64,000 nt of DNA from Monomorium pharaonis (lineage: Eukaryota; Arthropoda; Insecta; Hymenoptera; Formicidae). The stretch covers positions 31,439,046 to 31,503,045 of the forward strand of contig NC_050469.1 in NCBI RefSeq assembly GCF_013373865.1. Direction: 5' to 3'. How positions within the stretch are numbered: position 1 is the first letter of the stretch; each line of letters starts with the position of its first letter. The translations under genes were made by a program, and so were the position numbers. The notes under the pieces were generated by a model, which saw only the letters and a program-made list of their open reading frames with translations, searched no databases and was not told the DNA's origin. Positions 38,401 to 49,892 of this stretch are shown piece by piece.

Positions 38401-41400
38401 AGGATGTCCTCGAAGACCTTACCGCTCGTCTCTCGCATCGATTCGCCACACACGCCCAGGACCACGGACTTTGAAATGTCCTACGATCGAGTGAAAATTG
38501 AGTTTGTGTGTTTCGATCTGTAATCTGATAATCTGTGGTACGACCAAAGAATACTGGATCCTTTCAGAGATCAAAACTCAACAAATTCCTTTAAAAATAA
38601 AGAAAAATAATTTCCAATACGAATTTATGTCATATATATGTAGGATAATTCGTATAAAAAATGATTAATTAATATAAATCAATCAGAGAATAAAAAACAT
38701 GTTGCTTTTAAAAAAGGTTTGCAAATTGTAATGATTAATTACATACCCTTTTTTCAAAAATAACTATATTTTCTTTGTACCAAAGTTTGAGTAATTTCAT
38801 TAATACATAAAAAATATTTAAACAATTATCAAAAAATTAATAGTTTTCAATATATATTTTATATTTTATGTCGACCTATGTTCACATAAAGTATAGAATA
38901 TTTAGAAAATCTTGGTTTTTTTTTTTTGACAGTTCTATTTCAATACTCTTATAATGCAGAATAATTGAAAAAACTATATTTTAAAAAAATTATATAATTC
39001 TATAAAAATAATAAAATAGTAAAAACTGAGCTTAAAAATTGAACAGTTTTAAAGCATTTATTTATAAAGTAATTGTTTTCACTGTATAATGTAACCCTCT
39101 ATATAAAACATTTTTTCATATATTTTAAAATTTCGATAATAATTACATTAATCACTTTTTATGAATCTCACCCTATATATGTGCATACATACATATATAC
39201 ATTGTGTGTGTGTGTGTGTGTTGTGTGTGTAAAGACATATATATCATTATCATCATTATATTATATATGTCATTAAAAATCGTTATTTAATATAAGAGCA
39301 TCAAACGCGAGACGTTTTAAAAATCGACATATTATTTCAATAATAGTGATTTATGCAACATTTAAACACAAAAGAGAAACAAATAAAATTATAATAACAA
39401 ATTCGTTTACGTATAACAACGTTATACATCGTTGATAAAAATAATTAAATGTAGAAAAAAATCTCACAAAAAGTTAATTATCACTTCTCTTAATTGTATT
39501 ATTTTATATGTGCATAAAACATTAGTATTTCATTTTAATAACAGAGTTGTTTAAAAAAAAATCACTAATTAAATATTCAACAACAAATTAGAATAAATAT
39601 TGTTTTATTATTAAATTGCAAATAATTCGTCTAATAATGCACAGGCAAATACCTTCATAAATCAAAACAAGCGAACTACAACATTCCACCCATTTTGGCA
39701 GCAAAAAAAGATCAGATCTACTACCTTCCGCAACTCATTCCCTATGTCGGTCAAGCTGATAATATCGTACCTTTGGCAAATGAAAAGCTGCTCATTACAA
39801 CGCAGGAACGGCAGGAAGAATAAAAATATAAAAAGCGATATCGTCGCCATCGTTCGAATTAGAAAAGTAAGAGAAGAGGAGAAAAGCAATGTTTGCTGAA
39901 CGAAGAGAAGCGCCCAAGAAAACAGGATAACTGTGGAACGGAATAACGTTCTGCTCGAAAAGAAAAATGTGAGTGAAGTGATAAGTATTTACAACGTTTC
40001 GTGATGCAGTGGACTAATTTGAAGAATTGGTTGGTATTCTCTCGTGCTACAAGTTGACGATATATTAGACTTAAAAAAAAAAACTTTTCTCTTCATCGAG
40101 TAAAACCGAGCCTGCATTGCCTCCGAAAGCAAATAAGGCAAATTCTATTCTCGGAATGGAAGACCGAAAAAGTCAAATTCGCACAAAGTGAGGTGAGGAC
40201 GCAAAGGCCACAACCGTACAATTCGCCCATAACAGGAGACAATGATGCGTGACAATAGCGGGCGCGAGCGTGCGTTTAGTATGACGAGCATGACCGGACA
40301 GTGGATTAAACTGGTAAACGTCAGAATGAAGTGCAACGTCGCGAAATAGAGATGAGAGAGAGATGTACAAGCCAAGAGAGTGCACGAAAGTTGCCATGCG
40401 AAATTCAGGACATTCGGGAATTCACCGAGGCGGCCCGGACGTGTTGCACGTCAGCACCTTATTAATTGAGAGATTGTTCGATTGCTGTATCAGACGGCAC
40501 GTGACTAATTTCAAAAAAAATTTACAGATAGTAGTAATTTCGCTGTATATATGAAGGAAATCTTTAAGGAGCTTCTCCAACTTACATTGAGAGAAAAACA
40601 TCGAAGTATTAAAAACCAAATATTTGGAAAAAAGACTGGAGAATCTCCTTAATAAACTAAAAAATGTTGTCAATTTAACTAAATTTTTCAACTTAATTAA
40701 ATTTCTTTAGTTCAAGTATCTATGCATTTAACTTAAATATACGAAATACTTAAACTTTAATTCAAGTATTTATATACTTGATTGGAATACATAAATACTT
40801 AAATTAAAGAAATTCAATTTAGTTGAAAAATTCAGTCAAATTAACAACTCCTTCTCGGTGTATACAATTCATTCATATCACTACAGATTTCATTTCGCAA
40901 AACTTACGATTTGAATTACTCTTTCTGCAATGCAAACATGGTTTTCATCCCTCTGTAAATTTTAAAACGGAAGAGATTGGGAAAGAGAAGATAAAAAAAA
41001 GAGGAAGAGGAAGAGGGAGAGGAAGAGGAAGAGGGGGAGAGAGAGAACGCAAGCTTTTAATTCTGTAAAACTTTAAATTTTTATTTTCTTTTTTTGTAAC
41101 ATTTGCAGTGAATATTGTATAGTGCCGTTTGATACGTTTGTAACACCGTAAAAATAAGAGTGGGTTATTTAAAATTACTTTTTTCCCCGAATCAAGCACA
41201 CGCGAACAGGGAGGATCAGACCAATGCGGAGGTGAAGCGATTCGAGTGAAGGGTATGAAAAAAGTAGTAATAACGCGATATATTTTGTTTAATATACGAT
41301 TCCAATTCCCAGTTAGGAATTATCCGTTACCTAGGCCCTTCCAGATACTCGTAGAGCCGTTCTCCGGGTCCAATCGTGGTTTCATTACCCACCAGGTAAT

Positions 41401-42003
41401 TAACCAAGCCACGCTGCAAGTCCTCTAGTCTTCTTCGTTCATTGCGTTGCGAAATAAATTCAAAATAAAAAACAAAAAACATGCAGTGTAAGAAAATTAT
41501 CAGAAGAGGCGCTGTTGGATCAATAGTAATAATAAACAGCGCGGACAAACGAGACTGCGTTAGCTGTGTGTTAACAGAAACAGAAACTAAAAAGAAAAAA
41601 AAAGGTGATTTTGCGCTTCTCGCACGACTTGCCTTACAATTCTCTTAGGGTCTCTTTCTCCTCGAAAAAATTGGAACGTATTAAAGTAGAGTGAAACAAC
41701 AAGATAAAGCGAGGTCCAGATAGACCGGTTGCTTTTTTAAGCATATTAAGCAATTACATCTATAAAATTTCAGGTTTTATTTTACTTGACAAAAAAGATC
41801 GTGTTTCACTTGCCGGACTATCCATTTGAAAGGTTACTAACAAACTCGCTGCGGTAAAAGATTACTTACCGTCGCGTCGCGAAAGGCTGAAGCGATGCGA
41901 GTGGCGGAGCGTGAGCATACATGGCGATCAGCAGGACACCGGTCATCAGGACGAGGAAGAGGAGAATCCTCCTCATCCATCCGCTGGGCATGCTACCCAC
42001 CAT
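34332..42003 (-). CDS. fdl: Beta-N-acetylhexosaminidase, fused-lobes type (membrane-anchored form)
   Basis: Six exons with matching phases: 41870-42003 (ATG at 42003), 41331-41432, 38218-38480, 36712-37323, 34561-35290, 34332-34479 (stop TGA), giving 662 residues. Exon 1 encodes a short basic N-terminus and one hydrophobic helix (RRILLFLVLMTGVLLIAMYA), a type II Golgi signal-anchor. Exon 3 has the cysteine-bearing N-terminal hexosaminidase domain (TCTAHCG, LWPRPT). Exons 4-5 form the GH20 barrel: FPYRGLLVDTGR, NTLHWHLTDSQSFP, and the catalytic Asp-Glu pair in HLGGDEVNLECW (about residues 433-434), then SHVDAWYLDCGFG and GGEAAIWSEQ. The last exon ends SQNPGKCL. HLGGDEV..ECWAQ, SHVDAWYLDCGFG and the length match Drosophila FDL, which removes the terminal GlcNAc from one antenna of N-glycans in the Golgi. 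A chitin-degrading NAG is the main alternative and less likely. The exon-1 acceptor at 42013 implies an upstream untranslated exon. Confidence 0.9.
35456..35488. repeat. (TA)n microsatellite
   Basis: About 16 TA units within the fdl intron. Confidence 0.95.
35949..36603 (+). mobile_element. Non-autonomous Helitron, copy 2 (655 bp), in an fdl intron
   Basis: Same structure as the copy at 12508: starts TCTATATAAATAAAAATG after an A, ends GGGCATAGCTAGT before a T (the expected A/T insertion site), with the GCCAC...GTGGC subterminal hairpin. It lies in the intron between fdl exons ending at 36712 and starting at 35290, in opposite orientation to the gene. The two copies differ by scattered substitutions and by minisatellite length. 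Confidence 0.9.
36163..36278 (+). repeat. 10-bp minisatellite inside Helitron copy 2
   Basis: About 11 variants of GGGAGAGACC/GGGAGAGACG; a shorter version of the array in copy 1. Confidence 0.85.
37501..37863. mobile_element. CACTGA-type MITE in an fdl intron (363 bp)
   Basis: Begins CACTGACAAAAAAACTGTG and ends with a TTCTCTTAGTG terminus. The inner arms carry the family block TATAATTGTATAGTAAAATAATT and its inverted counterpart ACTATAAATTATAGTCA. Other copies in this window are at 47327, 49551, 50710, 55814 and 56778. Confidence 0.65.
39203..39230. repeat. (TG)n microsatellite
   Basis: TG units with one TT interruption. Confidence 0.9.
39771..39850 (-). CDS. Alternative first exon encoding a signal peptide (fdl locus)
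   Basis: An ATG-led 80-nt exon encodes MATISLFIFLFFLPFLRC and a few more residues. It ends CAAAG/GTACGA in phase 2, the same phase as the exon it would replace. Splicing to the shared exon at 38480 gives a 610-residue hexosaminidase with a cleavable signal peptide instead of a membrane anchor, that is, a secreted or lysosomal form. It lies between the stem exon (41331) and the shared exon (38480), as an internal alternative promoter would. Phase agreement alone has a one-in-three chance; the strong signal peptide adds weight. Confidence 0.5.
40585..40860. mobile_element. Foldback MITE with TA target duplication (276 bp)
   Basis: Starts CATTGAGAGAAAAACATCG and ends TCCTTCTCGGTG, flanked by TA on both sides. 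Long inner arms match in inverted orientation: GTCAATTTAACTAAATTTTT against AAAATTCAGTCAAATTAAC, and the TTAAGTATTTAT blocks. Related ends to the CACTGA family but a different interior. It is upstream of the secretory first exon of fdl. Confidence 0.65.
40984..41050. repeat. Polypurine tract (GGAAGA-type)
   Basis: Imperfect hexamer repeat of GGAAGA/GGGAGA; the open frames across it are simple-sequence artefacts. Confidence 0.8.
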
Positions 42004-42013
42004 TCTGAGGAGT

Positions 42014-45000
42014 CTGCAAATAAACAAAAATCCATGCAGATTATAGACAATTGCCTTATTGCCTCTCTATATGACATAAGACAGCTGTATTGCAGCAACA
42101 TTGCAATTTTGCAGTGAAAGAAAAGACCGGTTGATACAAATATGTTATTAGTAGTTTTATATTAAAGTAATATTTACTTATTGGATGTAAATAAATTATT
42201 TGAATACAGTACTAATAACATGTTTATTTAAAGTAAAGAATTTTTTCTATCTGGTCAATATTTCGTGAAAAAATTTTACAAAATATTAAAAAAAAAATTA
42301 AACTTTGAGTAATAATTTTAAGTAAAAATGCAAGAAACATTGCCATTATATTTGCAATATAAATATTAATTATTTTTGAATTTTCGTAACATTATTTAAA
42401 TATACATAATAAAATGCACCGTTTAATTTTTTTGAATCTGGTGATACATATAAACACCAATTTAAAAAATCATATTTTTAATAAATATTAAGCTATTTAG
42501 TTCAATTAAAGGGTTTATTTTAGCACCGAAGTACGTATTTAATCGATTTTCTTGAAATCTAGTATTTTTTAGGTCACTAATTACAAATTTAAAATTTTTA
42601 ATTTAAAAATTCAAAATAATGAATTTAAAATAACGAAATCAAATCAAAAAATAAAAAATTGTGTTAATTTTTGTGAAAAATGCTACGTAAAAATTTTTCA
42701 GGTTATTCACTGATTACTAATATTATAGTTTGTCAACGTTATACATAGTATTGGCTCCATTTTCAATTCCAAAAACCTGATTATATAATTCACGACCCGT
42801 AAACCTTCTACGTGAATTTATAAAAAATTATAACAACTTTTTGCATGAATTTTTTTGTAAAAATGAAAATTTATTCTAACGTGAATGACGTACACAGTCG
42901 CGTACGTGGAAGGTACCTAAAAATAACAGTGCAGACAGAGGATTAATTATGTTGTAGCACTATTTTGAACACTATTTTAAATACTGTGAAAATAGTGAAA
43001 ATAAACTGCTAAAATTTTACATAAAAATATGTGTATGAGTACAAACTTTTGGATTTGTCGGACAATTTTATACAAAAGTCTTCTATTGCACTTAAACATG
43101 AGTTCTATCATGATTAGTCACGTAAAGTTATTTTTGAAAGTGCTCAGTACTAACAATGTTCACGATTAAAGAAATCTTTTGAACCAAACCACAATTCAAT
43201 TTTATAATTTTATATTTTCACGCTAAAATTTTAACAAATTAAATATGATTTTAGAGCACTCTATTTTAATCGGACTAACAATAAGATGTTCACTTTTTAT
43301 ATTTCGCAATGTCATAAATCAGTGGTGAACACATTAGCAATAAATTCGTTACTTTCAATGCTAAGTGCGACCGAGTCGAAAAAGTTTGACATGGGATAAA
43401 AGTCGTCCGACATTTAAATGTAGGTAAGTCACAGGCACGTGTTCTCACCTCCATTTAAGGTTCGTATCTTTTACACTTTATCTTTTGGCACTTCCTCCTT
43501 AGATTGTGACACGAAGATAAGACGCGGTCGCACATTTACTAAACGCGCAACAATAAAATGTAAAATGTAATGCGTTCCTACCGAGGGGGGATCTCTCCCT
43601 AAATAATGACACGCGAGAGATAAGGACGTGATTTACGTGGAACGCACGTTCGCATAAAGACACGGCACGTATATATTTCGAGATTAGACAGCGGACGACC
43701 GAAAGGAAACGTTTCCCACGTGCTTCCGGCGATTCTCCCGGCGCGAGGGAAACACGGTTGTTCCACCGTCCTTCTTCCTTTCATCGGGCCGACATCGGGG
43801 AAAACGAGGAGAAATCCGTGGCGAAAGTGTTTTCGAACGTAAATGCACGCGCGTAAAAGCACCTGCCCTTCCGCTTTATGATCGCACGAGGATTTATGGA
43901 CCTTTGCCAGGCACGTCGGTCGTCTATACGATATTACATGACACTTCCGTCGGAAAACCGAGAAAATCTTCATCCCTCGCGATCCGATCTGTCGAGATGC
44001 ATCCGGGCAGATACAGTTCGGTTTAACGCCAATGTAAATACGGCGAGGAAAATACCCGTAAAACGCAAAATATCTCGTGATATTTCAGGCGACAGATCGA
44101 ATTAAATCGCATTAACGGATTTTATTTAATTACTGTAGTTTGCAAATAAATTTAAACCTTTACTTACTTACAATAAAATAATGATCCCAATTCTAAATCT
44201 TAATTATGGATCAAATTTGCAAAATTAAGTAATTTACATATATTTAAAAAATTACAAAAATGTTTTACATTCTAGAATTTTTATTGTAATAATTATTGTA
44301 ATAAGAAATCACTTTCCCAATCGCAAATAATATCGAAGAAGAAAAATAGAATGCTACACACCTTTAACAAACTCTCTCTCTAAATATCTCTTTAATAACT
44401 TCTTGAACTTGTGATATATTCTTAGTAATTTGTATTTAAACATGTAATTAATAACATACATTATCCACATCGTGCTTTACTTTTTTCTAGAATTAATTAG
44501 CATTTAATTCATGGCTTATTAAACGTGTTTTAGTAGCTAAATTAAAGATCTATGTATAGTCAAAATTTTTTAATTCAAAATAATAAATTAAAAGTAATTT
44601 CTATTTAACAATCCAATAAAATTTAACATTTTAGTTTGCTACATTGGTTTTACCGTTTAAAATTTTTTTGCAGATTTGTCATTAACGCTTCAAAAACCTA
44701 TACATATATATCAATTTACATATAAATACAAGAAAATTAAATATTTTAAATTCACCATATTAAATTTTTTTATAAGGCCAGTTATTTCAATTTCCTGATA
44801 AACTTACCTACCAAGTAAATATGTGTCTATCTTCATTTATTTAGAAAAAAATGCTTACCTGAGAGCTAAGTTTATCAAAAAGTTTGAACAATTGACCCAT
44901 ACAGTCGTTAACAATTTCAAAATAAGTATAGAAAAAAATTCGCTTAATTTTTGTAGAAGTTATATGTGTATTTCACTTTTATTCTATTTTATTTGATGAG

Positions 45001-45517
45001 ATACACATTTACAGATATGAATACTCACAAGGATATTGATTCTTTTTGTGAAGGGTCCTATCTTTATCTTTAAAAAGAGAAGGAAGTTATATCTTTATTC
45101 TTGTAAGATATAAGTTTTTAAAAAATCGAGACTTATATGTCAAATTAGGTACAAAAGAATTAAAAACGTACATTAACGTATCTTTAATTATACCATTCAA
45201 TAATTGGAGTTTATATAAATATTGTTATAATATTGTTTTCAAAATTCACAATAAGTTTATTAAATATATCATTTTTCTTAGAAATTATAATATTTACACT
45301 GCTTACATTAATGTTACATTGATAACATGCTTTTTAAATATTTAATTATTAAATGTATATGAATTAATGATTTCTTTAACTTTAAGTGACTCACAATTTG
45401 GACCGTCACCTTATGCAAACAATAAATTAAATGTACGCAATTTGATAAATAAAATTCTCATTGACAAGAGAATCAGTTGTTGGTACCGTTATTCTAGAAA
45501 GATGAGCGGTTCAATAT
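42014..45517. other. Upstream DNA of fdl, no coding exon recognised
   Basis: Mostly AT-rich. A GC-rich block at 43500-44105 (open in several frames without recognisable product) could be promoter or untranslated-exon DNA for fdl, since its first coding exon at 42013 begins with a splice acceptor. The rest shows nothing beyond simple AT-rich sequence. Confidence 0.35.
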
Positions 45518-45543
45518 AAAAAAAAAAAAAAAAAAAAAAAAAA
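45518..45543. repeat. Poly(A) tract, 26 bases
   Basis: Uninterrupted A run. It may be a retrotransposed tail, but no recognisable retrogene or polyadenylation signal precedes it and no flanking direct repeat was found. Confidence 0.9.
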
Positions 45544-46419
45544 CAATTGAGGACACTACGTTTTTTTAGATGACCGAACGTTTATTCTGACCTCACTCTC
45601 GTCACGTCGTAAAGAGGTACGCGAGTGTCGCTACTTATTGCGGCGAGTCTAAGGGCCACCTGTCGAATTGCCCAAAAATACACCTTGGATGCCTAGGTGA
45701 GGTCTAAGCTTAGCTCGTCCGCCTCTCAAAATGTTCCGCAGTCTAGACGAAGCGTGCGTTCTGATTACTACGCAAACAACACTTGGCACCTCTCTTACCG
45801 CTTAACTCTGAGAATAGGCACTTTGGGTTTCGATCCGAATGACATAAAAATGAATCATGATATCCCATGCTAATTTATTCCACTGTAATCAAGACCGCTA
45901 ACGTCGAGTTATGGCAGCTGTGGGAAAAGAAACACCGACCGACCGTAGGATTTTCGTGCACCGCTATTTTTCATTCCTCGTGCATACCCGACGTGTTTTG
46001 CATTTAGGCAGCTCTAATGACATTCATGCACGAAGTCGAGGCGGCTATGCGAAATAGAACAGTACACAAAATCGATTGCAGGCAGCGGCGGATTATTCGA
46101 TAATTCCGTACGAGAATACTAGATCGGGAAATTGATCGTGTAACTCGTACACGAAAAAAAGAAACGCAGACTGATGTGCATATACCGTGCTATGTGCTTC
46201 TCTAGATTATTAACTGTTATCGTCCCAAATATAGTTTGTAGTACGATATACAATTAAACGCTGAGTGACATAAAGATTGAAAGCAGCTATTTAGATATTA
46301 GAATATTAAACAAGTCTCCAAACAAAATCAAAATAGCGAGTATCAGCTGCACAGTATTAAAAAAAAAAAATAAAACAGTAAAAACTGTACTTTATTTAAA
46401 ATATTATCTGGAAAACGAG

Positions 46420-47263
46420 AGAAAAATTCAAGAGAAAAAAATAATTGCAGTAACCATAATATCATATCACTATAATATAGACATTTTTTAATCCAACTAT
46501 ATTTTTAAGGTAAACTCGGGCCATATCAAAGCCATAGTTTTTTTAAATGAGAAAACATACTTTTATTTTTATTATTTTTTTCATAGCGTTTGGTATATTA
46601 CTTTGGTATATTACTGAAGCTTAAAGCATATAACCCTATCGACATTAAAAAGACAAAAAAGAAATAAAAGGTGTAATCACACATTACAATTTACACATCT
46701 TTGTTAGGTGTCTAACGTTAATTGTGACAATTTAATTGTAATTTATTCGACGTTGTTGGAGTTTTTAATAAACACATAAAAAACTTTGCAACAGTCAAAA
46801 GTAAAAAGGTGATATAATGTCCACAATATTGTTATGTCAAGTAGTACGGACATAAGCTAATGTAAATATCGATTACCTTTAAAAATAATTAAAAGAATAC
46901 ATTATTTAGCAATTATTAGAGAAATTATAGCCATCCTCTTCGTATGGCCATCATACCTTAATTTACCCTATAGTTATTCATAAATATATATATTATAGTT
47001 TGTAAAAACTATATTAAAATTCTCATAATCACCAATATTGATATGTGTAACTTATGATATGCTATAACTAAAATGGAAATTTTAATATAGTAAGAAATTT
47101 TAATATATATAATAATTAACAAAAAAATTATTATAAGTATCATTATATGATTATTATTACCAATATTATTAAATGAGTAATAATTACCATAAAATGATAT
47201 TTATGACTGTAATTGTTTTACTAAGTAATTATCGTCATAAATATCACACATTTTTTTGCAGTG
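46420..47263. mobile_element. CACTGA-family MITE interrupted by another insertion
   Basis: The left part (AATTGCAGTAACCATAATAT, CACTATAATATAGACATTTT) and the right part ending TTTTTTTGCAGTG match the family copy at 49551. In between, from about 46509 to 46970, is unrelated DNA with inverted ends: GGTAAACTCGGGCCATA on the left and TATGGCCATCATACCTTAAT...TTTACC on the right. The left boundary is approximate. Confidence 0.5.
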
Positions 47264-47326
47264 TAGAAATTATATTAATAATAACCATGATAGTTCATAA
47301 ACTAATATAAACGATGTTTAATTCTA

Positions 47327-47458
47327 CACTAATAGAAAAACGTATTGTATTTGTGACTATATACTTATATAAAAATAATATGACTATAATTTATTATATA
47401 ATATATTATTTTACTATGCAATTATAGTCACAAATACCACATATTTTTCTACCAATGT
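47327..47458. mobile_element. Short CACTGA-family MITE (about 132 bp)
   Basis: Starts CACTAATAGAAAAACGTATTG and ends ATTTTTCTACCAATG. Arms carry GTATTTGTGACTATA and its inverted match TATAGTCACAAATAC. It is an internal-deletion derivative of the family. Confidence 0.6.
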
Positions 47459-47927
47459 ATATTTCTAAACTGTATTAGTTACTGATCGGAGAGTTGCATC
47501 GGCGGAAACGCAATTTTAATTCTCTGCAATTCGATTTCTTCTCACGTTACGAACTTTGTTGTTCGCAAACATGAGAGGAGGTGGAGGTGGAGTTGATCGA
47601 CGACGCAAAGAACGACTAACGACGCATATACCCCACATACGGACTCATCAATTTCCACATCGAGAAGGCGGCCAATTCCGCGGAGGTCCGATTAAACCTC
47701 ACGCGCACGACACACTTCGCCTAGATAAAATACTATACCGTCGTGATACCTATGTGGCGTCATCGGGCCGCGGCGAGAGACTGGCGATCAGGCACCAAAC
47801 CACGTTGCGCGGCAGCCAGCTGGCCGAAATTCACCCTCGTGCGATTAGGCGAGCGGGTGGTTCAACATTACCGCCGCGCTGGTACGAAGGTGCTGTAAAG
47901 CCCTCTCTTCCTATCTCTCCTTCTCCT

Positions 47928-47936
47928 TCTGTCTCC

Positions 47937-47978
<42 letters not shown>
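47928..47978. repeat. (CT)n/(CA)n microsatellite
   Basis: CTCT repeat running into CACACA. Confidence 0.9.
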
Positions 47979-47980
<2 letters not shown>

Positions 47981-48237
47981 TTCGCGAACAGCGAGGGTGG
48001 CGAGGGAGAGGCGGCAGTGAGAGTGCAGGTTGTACAAGTCGAGAGAGGGTGGGTCAAGGGAGAATGACGCGACAGGGACAACGAAGTCGACGGGACGAGG
48101 ATGGGAGGTGGGAGCGACAGCGCGGCGGCGACGGCGACGGCGTCGTTGCTGCTCGTGCCTCCAGCACACGTGAACTATACCTAAATACCGTGCCTGGCCG
48201 CGAATCGCGTGGCGTAGCCAAGCAACGCGCGTGCCAT

Positions 48238-48258
48238 GACCGCCGCCGCCGCCGCCGA
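48238..48258. repeat. (CCG)n microsatellite
   Basis: Six to seven CCG units within the CpG-rich island. Confidence 0.85.
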
Positions 48259-48330
48259 TAGTCTCCGTCGAAACGGTACTAAGAACGGACTGGGGAGATT
48301 CGCCCCGGACGCCCGATGCGAACAACGGGA

Positions 48331-48353
48331 CCGTCGTCGTCGTCGTCGTCGTT
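48331..48353. repeat. (CGT)n microsatellite
   Basis: Seven CGT units within the CpG-rich island. Confidence 0.85.
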
Positions 48354-49109
48354 GACGTGCGTGCCCGGCTTCACCGTGCGCGACGTCGTCCACCGTCGCC
48401 GTCGCGGTGGTCTCTAGATGCGAAAGGACGGACGGATGGATGCCGGCCAGGATTATCATCGATCGCCAGGAAAAACGGTACCGCAGGTGCTCAGTGGACG
48501 AGCACGCGATCGACCAGACCAGTCGGACCCCGTTGTTGTACATTGAGAAAAAGGTCGGTCTCTCTTACTTGGCAAATTGATGTCTGTCACGGTGTCAACG
48601 ACGTATCAAATGAAATTGAAGGGCGCGGTGCGAATGACGTTTGCGGGGTGAACGTTGTCCGTCCGAGAAGCTCGAAAAAAAAATTATTTTTAAATTTGAG
48701 ACGTGATGTGCAATTTGAACTGATTGTTTAAAAATAATTTAAACCGATTTCGCACTGCGCTTTTTAATTAACAGCATCATCTGCCGGCTTTGCCGGTAAA
48801 TAAATGAATTATTAAAACACAATATGTAACATGCTAACATGTTTAATTGTTATGTGTATTTTGTAGCTGCTCTCCGATTCAATTATCAGATCTATATATT
48901 GCTTATTCGACAATAATATTTTCAGTGTAGCAGACATTCAGCAAAAAAAAAATAGCAATTATAAAAGTAAAAAACTATACAAACACATTTCAATGTGTAA
49001 CTACTTTTCTAATTGTTGAAGCTAAAATATTAGTTGTAATAAGCATAAAATAGTTTACTCAATTATGTACCTTGATTTTACAAAAATAATAAGATAAACA
49101 GGTCAATAT

Positions 49110-49496
49110 ATCAAGCCAATACCAATTTTCCTAATACGATATATTAAATTAAAAATATATAATTATAAACGCTATTAAAAATAACTGTGTTAAAAAATGT
49201 TACGTATAAACAAATTTCGAAATGTTTCGACTATACATAGTCCTCTTCAGTTGTGCCAAATTACCAATATTTATGAATACTTAAACATGAGTAAAATAAC
49301 GCAAACAAATATTTTACTCATGTTTAAGTTCATAAATATTGGTAATTTGGCACGACTGAAGAGGACTATGTATAGTCGAAATGTTTCAAAATTTGTTTAA
49401 CATTTTTTAACACAGTTGTTTTTAATAGCGTGCATAATTATATATTTTTGATTTAATAAATTATATTGTATTAGGAAAATTGATATTGGCTTGATG
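49110..49496. repeat. 387-bp inverted repeat with 13-nt loop
   Basis: Two arms of about 188 bp around the spacer at 49298-49310. The inner 100 bp are nearly identical: GACTATACATAGTCCTCTTC and CCAAATTACCAATATTTATG occur in both arms. The outer part diverges more but still matches at ATCAAGCCAAT against ATTGGCTTGAT. No target duplication was seen. A transcript would form a very long hairpin. Confidence 0.88.
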
Positions 49497-49550
49497 TGAC
49501 ACTACATGTGTGTTGAACTGAAAACAATATAGTATGTAGAATGTTAAATA

Positions 49551-49892
49551 CACCGAAAGACAAAAAAATAGTTGCAATGACCATATAATTTCATATCACT
49601 ATAATTTATAGTCATTTTTGGACTCAACCATATTTTTATGGTTATTCAATAATACTATAAACTCTAGTTTGTTTAAACTATATTAGGATTCTCATAATCA
49701 ATACTGATTTACATAACTTATGGTTGCAATAATTAAAATAGAAATTTTAATATAATAAGTTGAGCTATAAAACAAACACTATAAACATAGTTATTACAAA
49801 TATTATCGTAATAATTACCATGAATGTTCCTGACTATAATAATTTTACTATGCAATTATGTATAGCCGCAAACATCACATTTTTTTCTCGGT
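49551..49892. mobile_element. CACTGA-family MITE (about 342 bp)
   Basis: Starts CACCGAAAGACAAAAAAATAG and ends TTTTTTCTCGGTA. The interior matches 46420-47263 (CATATTTTTATGGTTATTCA, AGTTTGTTTAAACTATATTA). No coding. Confidence 0.6.

Larger units (their letters stand above)
47540..48740. other. CpG-rich island, no recognised coding
   Basis: About 1.2 kb of DNA near 55-60 percent GC with many CpGs, a CT tract at 47928-47978, a CCG run at 48238-48258 and a CGT run at 48331-48353. Open frames exist in all directions, as expected from simple GC-rich repeats; none has a recognisable domain. It is best read as a promoter or 5' untranslated region of an unidentified gene or a distal fdl promoter. 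Confidence 0.4.

Noticed and set aside
47556..48543. Long open frames on both strands in the CpG-rich island
   Set aside because: Mutually overlapping, simple-repeat driven (CT, CCG, CGT runs), without recognisable domains.
49197..49400. 67-codon frame
   Set aside because: Falls entirely inside the large inverted repeat and reads through both arms and the loop.
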